64,000 nucleotides of DNA from Chryseobacterium sp. 3008163 (lineage in GTDB: Bacteria; Bacteroidota; Bacteroidia; Flavobacteriales; Weeksellaceae): positions 4,464,001 through 4,528,000 of the forward strand of contig NZ_CP033070.1 of NCBI RefSeq assembly GCF_003669035.1, in the 5' to 3' direction. Under the pieces are notes generated by a model. The model was given only the letters and a program-made list of their open reading frames with translations, ran no database searches and had not been told where the DNA came from. The position numbers were made by a program, and so were the translations under genes. This document shows positions 25,895 through 35,509 of this stretch, one piece after another. How positions within the stretch are numbered: the stretch's first letter is position 1; each line of letters opens with the position of its first letter.

Positions 25895-27064
25895 GTGAAA
25901 AAATTAACTACTCTTCTACTCCTTTCATTAGCAACATATAACGTACAGGCTCAAAGTTTTGTTCAGGCTTATCAAAACAGGGTCAATCAGGTAACGCAGG
26001 CTAATATCACCTCACTATTGCAAGATTTTGCATCATTTGGCACAAAAACGTCAGGTTCGGTCGCAAATAATAATACTTTAAATTGGCTTAAAGGTAAATA
26101 TCAAACCTATGGTTATACTGCAGGTCAAATTACTGAAGACAGCTTTACAGTAAACGGAAATACGACAAAAAATTTAGTTGTCACAAAAACGGGTACAGTT
26201 TATCCAAACACTTACGTTATTATTTGTGGTCACTACGATACGATAGTTGGCCCGGGTGTTAGTGACAACGGTAGCGGAACGTCTATTTTGCTGGAAGCTG
26301 CTAGAATTTTAAAAGATATTCCGACTGAATATTCTATTAAATTTATTCATTTTTCTGGTGAAGAACAAGGGCTTGTGGGAAGTCACCATTATGTAGATAA
26401 TGTGGTTTTTCAGAATGACGTGCGTCAATTAAATCTGAGATTGGTTTTTAATATCGATCAGGTTGGAGGTAAATTGTCTGCACCAAGTAATTCAATCAAA
26501 TGCGAAAGTGATCAGTCAGGACTACCAGGGAATAATGCTGCTTCTTTATCTTTTACACAACAGTTGGCGGCGTGTACGACTCTTTATTCTCCTCTACAGA
26601 CTGTAATGTCTAATACATATTCATCAGATTATATACCATTTGAAGAAATTGGAGATATTATTACAGGTTTCTACGAAACTCCACAGAGTATGAATGAACA
26701 TACTGCGAATGATACTTTTGCCAATGTAAATCCGACTTATGTTTTTAACGTTGGTAAAGCTGCGATTGGTGCGCTTCAACATTTTGCGGTTGCAACTACT
26801 AATCTTTCTGTCAATGAGGCATCTGTAGGTTCTTTAGAATCAGTAAAAGTTTACCCTAATCCGGTTAAAAATATTTTGAATATTGAGTTGCCAAATCATA
26901 TTAAAGATTTTCATGTTGAAATTACTGATATGAGCGGGAAATTAGTTTTAAAATCTGAAAATCAAAAAGAAATCAATGTCTCCGCTTTAGAGAATGGTGT
27001 CTATCTTAGTTCAATAAAAACTGATAACGAAAGTGTAACAAGGAAAATAGTTATTAAAAAGTAA
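25895..27064 (+). CDS. Secreted M28-family zinc peptidase with T9SS sorting domain
   Basis: 389 residues from GTG 25895, with a signal peptide at 1-20 (VQAQ). The M28 aminopeptidase core shows the dinuclear zinc ligands His113 (CGHYDT), Asp124 (SDNGSGTS), Glu156/Glu157 (FSGEEQG), Asp188 (NIDQVGG) and His269 (SMNEHTANDT). The last 75 residues start VKVYPNPVKNILNIE and end with the basic ESVTRKIVIKK strand, a type A sorting signal for type IX secretion. It should be an extracellular aminopeptidase. Confidence 0.94.
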   Translation: MKKLTTLLLLSLATYNVQAQSFVQAYQNRVNQVTQANITSLLQDFASFGTKTSGSVANNNTLNWLKGKYQTYGYTAGQITEDSFTVNGNTTKNLVVTKTGTVYPNTYVIICGHYDTIVGPGVSDNGSGTSILLEAARILKDIPTEYSIKFIHFSGEEQGLVGSHHYVDNVVFQNDVRQLNLRLVFNIDQVGGKLSAPSNSIKCESDQSGLPGNNAASLSFTQQLAACTTLYSPLQTVMSNTYSSDYIPFEEIGDIITGFYETPQSMNEHTANDTFANVNPTYVFNVGKAAIGALQHFAVATTNLSVNEASVGSLESVKVYPNPVKNILNIELPNHIKDFHVEITDMSGKLVLKSENQKEINVSALENGVYLSSIKTDNESVTRKIVIKK

Positions 27065-27100
27065 GTTATACTAAATTTTATTTTTTATTAAACGAAACTA

Positions 27101-27122
27101 AAACCTGCAAATTTGCAGGTTT
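27101..27122. terminator. Bidirectional terminator between peptidase and his operon
   Basis: AAACCTGCAAA (27101-27111) and TTTGCAGGTTT (27112-27122) form a perfect 11-bp palindrome with a T run on the plus side. It ends 3 bases before the hisIE stop codon. Confidence 0.85.
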
Positions 27123-27125
27123 TTT

Positions 27126-27713
27126 TTATTGATTTCTGTCAAGCAGAATTTCTTCAATCTCATTTAACGAAAAGTTTTTGGTTTTCAGTAAAATTAAAAA
27201 GTGATACAGCAGATCAGCTGCTTCATTTTTAAATAAATTTCCATCGTCGTCTTTAGCTTCTATTACCAATTCTACAGCTTCCTCTCCTACTTTTTGTGCG
27301 ACTTTGTTAATCCCTTTTTGATATAATGAATAGGTGTAAGAACCATCTACTTTATCATCAATTCTCTGAGCAATTTTACTTTCCAGTTCATACAAGAAGC
27401 CTTTAGAATCTTTCTCGCCAAAACAGCTGAAGCTTCCTGTGTGGCAAACTGTATTTGTTGGAATCACTTTAATTAGAATCGTATCCTGATCACAATCGAT
27501 TTGAATATTTTTTACCGTTAAGAAATTCCCTGACTCCTCACCTTTTGTCCATAATTTGTTTTTTGAACGGCTGAAAAAAGTAACGATTCCTTCTTCTTTT
27601 GTTTTGTTAAAAGCTTCTTCATTCATGTAACCGAGCATCAAAACCTGCAGAGTTCTATCGTCTTGAATGATTACCGGAACGAGCCCATTGGTTTTATTAA
27701 AATCTATTTTCAT
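27126..27713 (-). CDS. hisIE: Bifunctional phosphoribosyl-AMP cyclohydrolase / phosphoribosyl-ATP diphosphatase
   Basis: 195 residues. The HisI part (about 1-110) contains [31 protein letters not shown] and the zinc Cys residues of IDCDQDT and [12 protein letters not shown]. The HisE part has [15 protein letters not shown] followed by [14 protein letters not shown], the E-E-x2-E and E-x2-D diphosphatase pattern. It catalyses the second and third steps of histidine synthesis. It is last in the operon and overlaps hisF by four bases. Confidence 0.97.
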   Translation of the reverse strand: MKIDFNKTNGLVPVIIQDDRTLQVLMLGYMNEEAFNKTKEEGIVTFFSRSKNKLWTKGEESGNFLTVKNIQIDCDQDTILIKVIPTNTVCHTGSFSCFGEKDSKGFLYELESKIAQRIDDKVDGSYTYSLYQKGINKVAQKVGEEAVELVIEAKDDDGNLFKNEAADLLYHFLILLKTKNFSLNEIEEILLDRNQ

Positions 27714-28462
27714 CTTACGTTGATATTTCTATTTTTCAATTCACTTTTTAAGTTATCAATACTAATTTCCCCAAAATGGAAAATGCTTGCTGCCAAAGCT
27801 CCGGTAGCTTTTGTGAGATTAAAAACATCTTCAAAATCTTCAATTTTCCCAGCTCCGCCAGAAGCGATCACCGGAATATTCACATTTTCTGAAATCAGTT
27901 TTGTCAATCTCACATCGAAGCCATTTTTCGTTCCGTCACCATTCATCGAGGTTAAAAGAATCTCGCCTGCACTTAATTCTTCGACCTTTTTCGCCCAATC
28001 TAATGTTTTCAACGGAGTCATTTCTCTTCCACCTTTCACAAAAACCCAATCATCATCATTTACGAATTTTGTATCGATTGCTACAACGATACACTGACTT
28101 CCAAATTCTTTCGCTAATTCAGAAATCAGGTAAGGATTTTTAACGGCAGAAGAATTGATGCTGATTTTATCAGCTCCGGCTTCCAATAATTTTCTGACGT
28201 CTTCTACAGTAGAAATTCCACCACCCACTGTGAATGGAATACTTAGTTCTTTGGCGATATTTTTGACCAGTTTGACAAAAGTTTTCCGTTCTTCAATAGT
28301 TGCTGTGATGTCCAGAAAAACCAATTCGTCCGCACCTTCTGCCTCGTATTTTTTGGCTAAATCAATTGGATTTCCGGCATTTCTCAGGCCTTCAAAGTTG
28401 ATTCCTTTTACCGTGGTTCCATCTTTAATATCGAGACATGGGATTATTCTTTTTTTAAGCAT
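27710..28462 (-). CDS. hisF: Imidazole glycerol phosphate synthase cyclase subunit
   Basis: 250 residues, a (beta/alpha)8 barrel starting [24 protein letters not shown]. Catalytic Asp residues are in CLDI and [11 protein letters not shown]. Phosphate-binding glycines are in VGGGIS and IASGGAG. Together with HisH it makes IGP and AICAR from PRFAR using ammonia from glutamine. It overlaps hisA by eight bases at its start and hisIE by four bases at its end. Confidence 0.98.
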   Translation of the reverse strand: MLKKRIIPCLDIKDGTTVKGINFEGLRNAGNPIDLAKKYEAEGADELVFLDITATIEERKTFVKLVKNIAKELSIPFTVGGGISTVEDVRKLLEAGADKISINSSAVKNPYLISELAKEFGSQCIVVAIDTKFVNDDDWVFVKGGREMTPLKTLDWAKKVEELSAGEILLTSMNGDGTKNGFDVRLTKLISENVNIPVIASGGAGKIEDFEDVFNLTKATGALAASIFHFGEISIDNLKSELKNRNINVR

Positions 28463-29177
28463 TTTGAATAAAATTTTGAAGTTGGTTTAATGATATTTTA
28501 CCTTCATAAATCGCTTTTCCAATAATGCTTCCCGCACATCCTATTTCTTTCATCAGATAAACATCTTCAATACAGGAAATTCCACCGCTTGCAACTAATT
28601 GAATGGTTGTCTTATTTAAAATCTCCTGATACAATTCTGTAGATGCTCCTTCAAGCATTCCATCTTTTGAAATATCCGTGCAGATTACATTCTGAATGCC
28701 TTTCTTTTGATAATCAAGAATAAAATCAATTACATTTTTATCACTTTCTTTCAACCAGCCTGAAGTTTTTATGTTTCGGTTTTCACAATCGGCACCCAAA
28801 ATTATTTTTTCAGCTCCGTATTTTTCAATTAATTGGTAACAGAAACTAGGATTCTGAACTGCAATGCTGCCGATGGTAATTTGCGAAGCCCCAGAATTAA
28901 AAGCGATTTCAATATCATCTTCAGTTTTCAGTCCCCCACCAAAATCGATATGCAATGAAGTTTCTTTTGCAATAGTTTCCAATACTTTTTGATTAACAAT
29001 ATGTTTTGATTTCGCTCCATCCAAATCGACAAGGTGTAAAAACTGAATTCCAAAATCTTCAAATTCTTTGGCGACTTCGAGCGGATTTTCATTATAAATT
29101 TTCTTAGTATTGTAATCACCTTTTGAAAGTCTCACACATTTTCCGTCGATGATATCTATAGCAGGAATAATTTTCAT
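28455..29177 (-). CDS. hisA: ProFAR isomerase (HisA)
   Basis: 240 residues. It begins [22 protein letters not shown], with the catalytic Asp of AIDI, the paired barrel motif [11 protein letters not shown] and Asp in [12 protein letters not shown]. It isomerises ProFAR to PRFAR, the substrate of HisFH. It is a barrel homologue of HisF and lies beside it. An 84-base gap without a terminator separates it from hisH. Confidence 0.97.
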   Translation of the reverse strand: MKIIPAIDIIDGKCVRLSKGDYNTKKIYNENPLEVAKEFEDFGIQFLHLVDLDGAKSKHIVNQKVLETIAKETSLHIDFGGGLKTEDDIEIAFNSGASQITIGSIAVQNPSFCYQLIEKYGAEKIILGADCENRNIKTSGWLKESDKNVIDFILDYQKKGIQNVICTDISKDGMLEGASTELYQEILNKTTIQLVASGGISCIEDVYLMKEIGCAGSIIGKAIYEGKISLNQLQNFIQNA

Positions 29178-29261
29178 ATGTAGTTTTTTATTGTTTTAAT
29201 AAGTCATATGCAATCGCTCTTTTTTATGGATTTTCCATTTCCAATCATTGCGATTTCATCA

Positions 29262-29840
29262 TTAAATTTTTAAAAAGTTTTTCAGTACCTGATTTCCAAA
29301 TTTTCCCGATTTCTCGGGGTGAAATTGCGTTGCAAAGAAATTATCTTTCTGTAAAGATGCACTGAAAGGCAAAATATAATCGCAAACAGAAGTTGTATCT
29401 TCTGACAATTCACAATAATAACTGTGGACAAAATACAAATCATTTTCCTCTGAAATCGCTGAGAACAAAGGAGCTTTCAATTCAGAAACAGTATTCCAGC
29501 CCATGTGTGGAACGAGGTCAAGTGGCGGAAACCTTTTAACATTGCAATCAAAAATTCCCATTCCTACCGTGTTTCCTTCCTCATTATTTTTACACATCAA
29601 CTGCATTCCGAGGCAGATTCCCAGAACAGGCTGCGTTAATAACGGAATCAGTTGATCCAAACCTTTTTCTCTTAAAACTTTCATCGTAGAAGAAGCTTCA
29701 CCAACGCCCGGAAAAACAATTTTTTCCGCATTTTTTATCAGTTCAAAATCATCGGTAATGATAGGATTTGCACCTAATCTTTCTAAGGCATTCTGAACCG
29801 AATTTACGTTTCCGCCGTTGTATTTTATAATCGCTATCAT
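29262..29840 (-). CDS. hisH: Imidazole glycerol phosphate synthase glutaminase subunit
   Basis: 192 residues, a class I glutamine amidotransferase. The nucleophile Cys is in PVLGICLGMQLM, and the His-Glu pair is in ATQFHPEKSGKFG. The N-terminus IAIIKYNGGNVNSVQNALERLG is standard. It feeds ammonia to HisF. It starts one base before hisB ends. Confidence 0.98.
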   Translation of the reverse strand: MIAIIKYNGGNVNSVQNALERLGANPIITDDFELIKNAEKIVFPGVGEASSTMKVLREKGLDQLIPLLTQPVLGICLGMQLMCKNNEEGNTVGMGIFDCNVKRFPPLDLVPHMGWNTVSELKAPLFSAISEENDLYFVHSYYCELSEDTTSVCDYILPFSASLQKDNFFATQFHPEKSGKFGNQVLKNFLKI

Positions 29841-29841
29841 C

Positions 29842-30936
29842 TTATAAACTGCCTTTGGTTGATGGTAAATTGTAATTTTGATCAGTCTGATTGACTGCCA
29901 TTTTTATCGCTTTTGCAAATGCTTTAAAGATTGATTCTATTTTGTGATGCTCGTTTTCACCCTCAGATTTAATATTTAAATTGCATTTTGCAGCATCTGT
30001 AAATGACTTAAAGAAGTGGTTAAACATTTCCGTTGGTACGTCACCGATTTTTTCTCTTTTAAAATCTGCATCCCAGACCAACCAAGGCCGGCCTCCAAAA
30101 TCAATCGCCACCTGAGACAGACAGTCGTCCATAGGAAGTAGAAAACCATATCTTTCAATTCCTTTCTTCTTACCTAAAGCTTGCAAAACTGCTTCTCCAA
30201 AAACAATTCCTGTATCTTCTATAGTGTGGTGTTCGTCAACTTGTAGATCTCCGTTCACTTTAATTTTTAAATCTAAATTTCCATGTTTTGAAATCTGTTC
30301 AAGCATGTGGTCAAAAAAGTGCAAACCTGTAGAAATTTCTGAATTTCCGCTACCATCGAGATTAACTTCAACTTCAATTTCGGTTTCATTTGTCTTTCTA
30401 TAGACTTTAGCTTTTCTTGGTATTTGTTTTAAATATTGATAAATTTCATTCCAGCTTTTGGTCGTCAATTCTGAATTTTCATTTTCAACTTCACTGATGA
30501 AGATAGCTTTTGAACCTAAGTTTTTAGCTAACTGAATATCAGTTAATCGGTCTCCAATTACAAAAGATTTTTCAAGATCATAATTACCATAAATATATTT
30601 CCCCAACATTCCGATTTCAGGTTTTCTATTAGGTGAATTTTCATGCTCAAAACTTTTGTCGATTAGAATATCGCTGAAAATAATTCCTTCATTTTCAAAA
30701 GCTTTCAACATTTTATCCTGAGGTTTTTTGAAATCTTCAAAAAGAAAACTTTCTGTTCCCAAACCATCCTGATTGGTTACCATCACCAGTTCGTAGTCGA
30801 ATTCCTTTGCTATTTTGGCTAAATTTTGGAAAACACCCGGATAAAACTCAAGCTTTTCCAAAGAATCAACCTGAAAATCTGCAGGTGGTTCAATGATCAA
30901 TGTGCCGTCTCGGTCGATGAATAATATTTTTTTCAT
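29842..30936 (-). CDS. hisB: Bifunctional histidinol-phosphatase / imidazoleglycerol-phosphate dehydratase
   Basis: 364 residues. The HAD phosphatase half (1-160) starts [12 protein letters not shown] with the nucleophile Asp, followed by [10 protein letters not shown] and [14 protein letters not shown]. The dehydratase half carries [25 protein letters not shown] and [14 protein letters not shown], the histidine clusters that bind manganese. It catalyses the sixth and eighth steps of histidine synthesis. The fused form matches enterobacterial HisB and is common in Bacteroidota. Confidence 0.97.
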   Translation of the reverse strand: MKKILFIDRDGTLIIEPPADFQVDSLEKLEFYPGVFQNLAKIAKEFDYELVMVTNQDGLGTESFLFEDFKKPQDKMLKAFENEGIIFSDILIDKSFEHENSPNRKPEIGMLGKYIYGNYDLEKSFVIGDRLTDIQLAKNLGSKAIFISEVENENSELTTKSWNEIYQYLKQIPRKAKVYRKTNETEIEVEVNLDGSGNSEISTGLHFFDHMLEQISKHGNLDLKIKVNGDLQVDEHHTIEDTGIVFGEAVLQALGKKKGIERYGFLLPMDDCLSQVAIDFGGRPWLVWDADFKREKIGDVPTEMFNHFFKSFTDAAKCNLNIKSEGENEHHKIESIFKAFAKAIKMAVNQTDQNYNLPSTKGSL

Positions 30937-30939
30937 TTT

Positions 30940-31965
30940 CTAAATACTTTTTAATGCATTAATGAGCGTTTCATTTTCATTTCGATTACCTACGTTGAGT
31001 CTGATACAATCTGGAATCTGAGGAAACCTTTTGCTGGTCAGAATTTCATTTTCAATCAATGTAGAATAAACTTTTTCAGCATGTTTAAATTCAATCAGAA
31101 AAAAGTTAGCATCCGTCGGAAAAACTTTTGAAATACAGGCTACATCTAAAAATTGATTTCTCAGCCAGTCTCTTTCTTTTAAAATTTTATTTAAATTACT
31201 TTTAAAATCTTCAATCTGATCTAACTTTTCCAAAACTAAATTTTGGCTCAAAACATTCACATTAAAAGGTGATTTGACCGTGTAGATAAGATTGGTAATT
31301 TCTAAGGACGAATAAGCAATTCCAACTCTTGCTCCCGCCAAACCCCAGGCTTTTGAGAATGTTTGTAAGACAATCAGATTTGGATATTCATTGATTAATT
31401 CAAGACTAGATTTTTGTTCTGAAAACTCAATATATGCTTCATCGACAACCACAATTCCGTCAAAATTCTGGATGTAAAATTCAATATCCTCGATTGAATT
31501 TCCTGTCGGGTTATTGGGCGAACAGAGAAATAATATTTTTGGTTGATTTTCTTTAATATTCTCCAAAAAATCTTCTTTTACAATTTCAAAATCATCATTG
31601 AGATTGAGTTGCAAAACTTTGTTTTCATTAATTGCTGCATAAAATCCATACATCGCAAAAGATGGATTCATTACTAAAACAGAATCTTTCTTCGGTTCAC
31701 AGAAAATTTTTATGATTAAATCAATCAATTCGTCACTTCCGTTACCGATGGCTATTTGATTGGCTGAAATGTTTTTGAAAGCTGATATTTTTTCTCTAAG
31801 ATTCTTGTGTGTAGAATCCGGATAGCGATTAAATTCACCAAACGGACTTTCGTTGGCATCCATCAGAAAAGGGTTTTCAAACGTATTATTATCTCTAAAA
31901 CTGATGTGAGGTCTCAATTCTGAAATGTTTTTTCTAACTAATTTTTGAATATTTATTGTTTTCAT
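30940..31965 (-). CDS. hisC: Histidinol-phosphate aminotransferase
   Basis: 341 residues, a class I/II PLP aminotransferase. FLCSPNNPTGN, the Asp of IVVVDEAYIEF, the PLP lysine in VLQTFSKAWGLAGARVG and the C-terminal Arg of CIRLNVGNRNEN are all present. It converts imidazole acetol-phosphate to histidinol-phosphate. It is three bases from hisB and four from hisD, so coupled translation is likely. Confidence 0.97.
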   Translation of the reverse strand: MKTINIQKLVRKNISELRPHISFRDNNTFENPFLMDANESPFGEFNRYPDSTHKNLREKISAFKNISANQIAIGNGSDELIDLIIKIFCEPKKDSVLVMNPSFAMYGFYAAINENKVLQLNLNDDFEIVKEDFLENIKENQPKILFLCSPNNPTGNSIEDIEFYIQNFDGIVVVDEAYIEFSEQKSSLELINEYPNLIVLQTFSKAWGLAGARVGIAYSSLEITNLIYTVKSPFNVNVLSQNLVLEKLDQIEDFKSNLNKILKERDWLRNQFLDVACISKVFPTDANFFLIEFKHAEKVYSTLIENEILTSKRFPQIPDCIRLNVGNRNENETLINALKSI

Positions 31966-31969
31966 AATT

Positions 31970-33244
31970 TCATTTTAATCTAATGGATACTGCATTTTTG
32001 TGAGCTAAAAGTCCCTCCGCTTCCGCCATCAGTTCAATTGTTTTTCCTAAATTCTCTAATCCTTCTTTTGACAAATTCTGAAACGTAATTTTCTTCACAA
32101 AACTGTCTAAAGAAACCCCGCTATAATTTTTCGCAAAACCATTTGTGGGAAGTGTATGGTTTGTTCCGCTGGCGTAATCTCCTGCACTTTCACAGGAATA
32201 ATTTCCGAGAAAAACAGAACCCGCATTTTGAATTTTGTTGATGCAACTTTCAAAATCTTCAACCACTAAAATCAAATGTTCCGGCGCATACAGATTGCTA
32301 AATTCTAATGCTTCCTCCACAGAATCCAATAAAATAAAATGGCTGTTATTTAATGATTGTTGAGCAAACTCGTTTCGTGGAAGTTCTTTGATCTGCTTTT
32401 TGACTTCCTCAATAGTTTCATTTAAAATTTTCAAATCTGTAGAAATAAAAACCACCTGACTGTCGCTTCCATGCTCTGCTTGTGACAACAAATCTGCTGC
32501 ACAGAACTCAGGAACAGCGTTTTCATCGGTGATGACCAGAACTTCACTCGGTCCTGCCGGCATGTCGATGGCAACACCAAAATTCTGGGCAAAATCCTTC
32601 GCTGCAACGACAAATTGATTTCCTGGACCGAAAATTTTATAAACATTCGGAATGGTTTCTGTACCGAAAGTCATTGCGGCAACCGCTTGTGCTCCGCCTG
32701 CTTTAAATATTTTTGAAATCCCGCAAAGCTGTGCGGTGTAAAGAATTGCAGGATTTATATTTCCATTTTGATCCGGTGGCGTACACAATATAATCTCTTT
32801 GCAACCCGCCAATTGAGCAGGAATGGCAAGCATTAAAACTGTTGAAAATAATGGAGCTGTTCCACCTGGAATGTAGATTCCCACCTTTTCAATTGCGCGG
32901 TTTTCTCGCCAGCAAATGACTCCCTTCGTAGTTTCAACTTTCTGAATTTCATTTTTCTGAGAAGCATGAAATTTTGTAATATTTTCTTTGGCAATTTGGA
33001 TGGCGAATTTTAATTCTTCTGAAACTAAATCTACAGATTCATTAATTTCTTTTGAAGTTACCCGTAGCTGATTAATTTTTGCAGAATCAAATTTTTCTGC
33101 AAATTCGATTAATGCCTGATCACCATTTCTTTCAATTTCTTCGAAGATTTCTTTAATGATTTCTGAAACTTCCTGCTTTTTAAAAACCGGTCTTTTCGTT
33201 AACTCAAACCAGGTTTCTCGTTTTGGATTTTTATAAATATTCAT
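31970..33244 (-). CDS. hisD: Histidinol dehydrogenase
   Basis: 424 residues, close to the usual 430. It performs the last two oxidations to histidine with NAD and zinc. The signature region SEVLVITDENAVPEFCAADLLSQAEHGSDSQ (about 230-260) includes zinc-binding residues, and APEHLILVVED and SAGDYASGTNHTLPT contain the catalytic Glu-His pair and further ligands. It lies one base after the hisG stop. Confidence 0.97.
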   Translation of the reverse strand: MNIYKNPKRETWFELTKRPVFKKQEVSEIIKEIFEEIERNGDQALIEFAEKFDSAKINQLRVTSKEINESVDLVSEELKFAIQIAKENITKFHASQKNEIQKVETTKGVICWRENRAIEKVGIYIPGGTAPLFSTVLMLAIPAQLAGCKEIILCTPPDQNGNINPAILYTAQLCGISKIFKAGGAQAVAAMTFGTETIPNVYKIFGPGNQFVVAAKDFAQNFGVAIDMPAGPSEVLVITDENAVPEFCAADLLSQAEHGSDSQVVFISTDLKILNETIEEVKKQIKELPRNEFAQQSLNNSHFILLDSVEEALEFSNLYAPEHLILVVEDFESCINKIQNAGSVFLGNYSCESAGDYASGTNHTLPTNGFAKNYSGVSLDSFVKKITFQNLSKEGLENLGKTIELMAEAEGLLAHKNAVSIRLK

Positions 33245-33245
33245 C

Positions 33246-34102
33246 TTAAATAACCATTTTATCGATTGGAATGATCAAAATATCCTGCGCACCTTTCAAT
33301 TTTAATTCATCAATGACATCCCAAAAACTTTCTTCATCAATCACAGAATGAATACTGCTCCAGCCCTCTTCAGCAAGTGGAATCACCGTCGGACTTTTCA
33401 AAACCGGGAGCACATTAGAGATTTCTGAAATCTTATTATTGGGAACATTCATTAAAATATATTTAGAATTTTTCGCTTTTAAAACCGCTTTAATTCTAAA
33501 AAGCAACTTATCTAAAATTTCTTCCTGCGAAGAATTCAGATTAATATTTTTTGCTAACACGGCTTCTGACTTTAAAAGTGTTACGGTTTCACGCAAACCG
33601 TTTTTAAACAAAGTACTTCCTGAACTCACAATATCGCAGATTCCGTCTGCCAATCCTATATTTGGAGCAATTTCTACCGAACCTGAAATTACGTGAATGT
33701 CAGCTTGAATATTATTTTCGTTTAAATATTTTTTAAGCGTATTAGGATATGACGTTGCAATCTTTTTTCATTAAAATATTGTGGTTGATCGGTGTCAATA
33801 TCTTTCGGAATGGCCAGTGATACCCGGCATTTTGAAAAACCTAATTTCTGTACAATCTTATTTTCCTTCTGCTTTTCTGCCAACAGATTTTCACCGACAA
33901 TTGCAATGTCGACTACTCCATCTTCAAGATATTGCGGAATATCTGAGTTTCTGAGATACATGATTTCTAAAGGGAAATTATCTACTGAAACTTTCAGCTG
34001 GTCTTTTCCGTTGTTTACAGAAATGCCACAATCTTTGAGCAGCTGAAGAGATTCTTCGTACAACCGTCCGTTTTTTTGAATAGCAATTTTTAATTTACTC
34101 AT
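33246..34102 (-). pseudogene. hisG: ATP phosphoribosyltransferase (long form), split by one-base frameshift
   Basis: HisG catalyses the first step of histidine synthesis and is inhibited by histidine. The N-terminal frame (from ATG 34102) reads to FNEK, then leaves frame. The rest continues in another frame from KKIATSYPNTLKKYL through ISGSVEIAPNIGLADGICDIV to the C-terminal regulatory ACT-like domain. Adding one A (coding strand) to the A6 run at 33763-33768 joins them into 285 residues, the normal long-form length. Because the other eight his genes are intact, a sequencing undercall is more likely than a true histidine auxotrophy. Confidence 0.93.
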
Positions 34103-34176
34103 TACTTTTTTATAAGTTTTAGTCTGAGTAAATAAAGTTGATTTATGAAAATTTCACAGAAATTTGGAAACAAAAA

Positions 34177-34203
34177 AAACCGTCCTTTACTCAGACGGTT
34201 TTT
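34177..34203 (-). terminator. his attenuator terminator
   Basis: On the minus strand AAACCGTC pairs with GACGGTTT around a nine-base loop and is followed by U8 (A run 34172-34179 on plus). It lies between the leader peptide and hisG, with no gene of its own to end, which is the hallmark of an attenuator. Confidence 0.88.
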
Positions 34204-34248
34204 AATTTATTTTTATGAATTCAACACAAAATATCAATCACTTCCGCC

Positions 34249-34296
34249 TTAGCTGAGATGATGATAATGATGAAGTGTTGAGAAATTCGGTTTCAT
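34249..34296 (-). CDS. hisL: his operon leader peptide
   Basis: A 15-codon frame from ATG 34296 to TAA 34249-34251 encodes MKPNFSTLHHYHHLS. Four of five consecutive codons (34272-34258) are His codons with one Tyr, exactly as expected for ribosome stalling on uncharged tRNA-His. It lies about 13 bases after the predicted transcription start and 46 bases before the terminator stem. Downstream, AGGCGG (34249-34244) can pair with CCGUCU (34198-34193), sequestering the terminator arm. CACUUC in the peptide (34277-34272) can instead pair with GAAGUG (34244-34239). This is the classic three-way attenuation layout. Confidence 0.88.
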   Translation of the reverse strand: MKPNFSTLHHYHHLS

Positions 34297-34314
34297 TTTT
34301 TGAATATTGTGGTA

Positions 34315-34344
34315 CAAATGTAGAACTTATTTTTAAACTTCCAA
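34315..34344 (-). promoter_or_regulatory. his operon promoter
   Basis: On the minus strand TTG (34344-34342), 19 bases, then TACATTTG (34322-34315): a full match to the Bacteroidota consensus. The predicted start is near 34309, just before the leader ATG. Confidence 0.78.
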
Positions 34345-34349
34345 GAAAT

Positions 34350-35450
34350 TTATGAAATAATTTTTTGATAAAAATTCATCAGTTCATTGGCAATCGGCTC
34401 ATCATTAAATTTTTGAACGAACTCAAAACCTTTATCAGAACGGCGTTTTCTTTCAGATTCACTGTCCCAAAGAAACTGTATTTTTGATTGTAAATCTAAA
34501 TAATTTTTAGGATCAACATAAACAGAATCGTTACCTCCGGCTTCAGGAAGACAACTTGTGTTGCTGGTAATTGTAACAGTTTTTGAAAATAAAGCTTCAA
34601 TAACAGGAATTCCGAACCCTTCAAAAAAACTTGGATAGACAAAAATATCGGCAAGCTTGTAAATCACAGCCAACTCATCCATCGAAACGCCTTCCAGAAA
34701 GTTAATTTGTTTTTCCATTTTATTTTTCAGGATGAAGTCTTGTACTTTTTTGAAATATTTTGTTTTTCGTCCGACAACTACTAAAGGAATTTCAGTTTTA
34801 TCAATTGCTTTTACAATGTTTAAAAGATTTTTTCGCTCTTCAATCGTTCCTACATTTAAGATAAACCTTTCAGGTAAACTAAATTTTTCTTTTGTTTTCT
34901 GAATGAATTCTTCTGATTGATTTTCTTTGAAAGCATGATGACAACCTTGATAAATTACCTCGATTTTGTCTTCAGGAACTTTCAAATAACGAATAATATC
35001 CTGTTTGGTTTGTTCTGAAATGGCAATGATTTTATCTGCAGATTCTGCTGCTTTTTTAAACTTCCAAAAATGAATTTTTCGGTCAAAAAAAGAATAGTAT
35101 TGCGGATAACGCATGAAAATTAAATCATGAATCGTGACTACTTTTTTGATTGGATTTTTGTTCCATTTTAAAGGTAATTCGCCTGATAATCCGTGAAATA
35201 TATCTGCATTTTGAGCCTGCGCATCTTTCCCAATTTTAAACTGACGGGAAAATTTGCCTTTTGAAGATTCAATGAAATGAACATTATTTTTTTCTAAAAT
35301 TTCTTTCCCTCTTTCAGACTTATTTTTATTGAGTAAAATATATTCATTTTCAGGAAAATATTGAGATAAAATCCTGACGAGATCACGAGAATAGTTGCCT
35401 AAACCTGATGTATTGTGAAAAAAACGCTTTGCATCAAATGCTATCTTCAT
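34350..35450 (-). CDS. Glycosyltransferase family 4 (GT-B) protein
   Basis: 366 residues. The N-terminus MKIAFDAKRFFHNTSGLGNYSRDLV is the acceptor-side glycine loop. The C-terminal donor site shows ILNVGTIEERKN and PSFFEGFGIPVIEALFSK, the E-x7-E motif of retaining GT4 enzymes. It transfers a sugar from a nucleotide-sugar donor to a polysaccharide or lipid acceptor on the cytoplasmic face; the actual sugar is unknown. It is first of three envelope-sugar genes upstream of the his operon. The his promoter begins right at its 3' end. Confidence 0.92.
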   Translation of the reverse strand: MKIAFDAKRFFHNTSGLGNYSRDLVRILSQYFPENEYILLNKNKSERGKEILEKNNVHFIESSKGKFSRQFKIGKDAQAQNADIFHGLSGELPLKWNKNPIKKVVTIHDLIFMRYPQYYSFFDRKIHFWKFKKAAESADKIIAISEQTKQDIIRYLKVPEDKIEVIYQGCHHAFKENQSEEFIQKTKEKFSLPERFILNVGTIEERKNLLNIVKAIDKTEIPLVVVGRKTKYFKKVQDFILKNKMEKQINFLEGVSMDELAVIYKLADIFVYPSFFEGFGIPVIEALFSKTVTITSNTSCLPEAGGNDSVYVDPKNYLDLQSKIQFLWDSESERKRRSDKGFEFVQKFNDEPIANELMNFYQKIIS

Positions 35451-35509
35451 GACTGTATTTTATATAGAATTCCGGATTTAAAGTCTTCTGCAAAGATTTT
35501 AATCCCATT

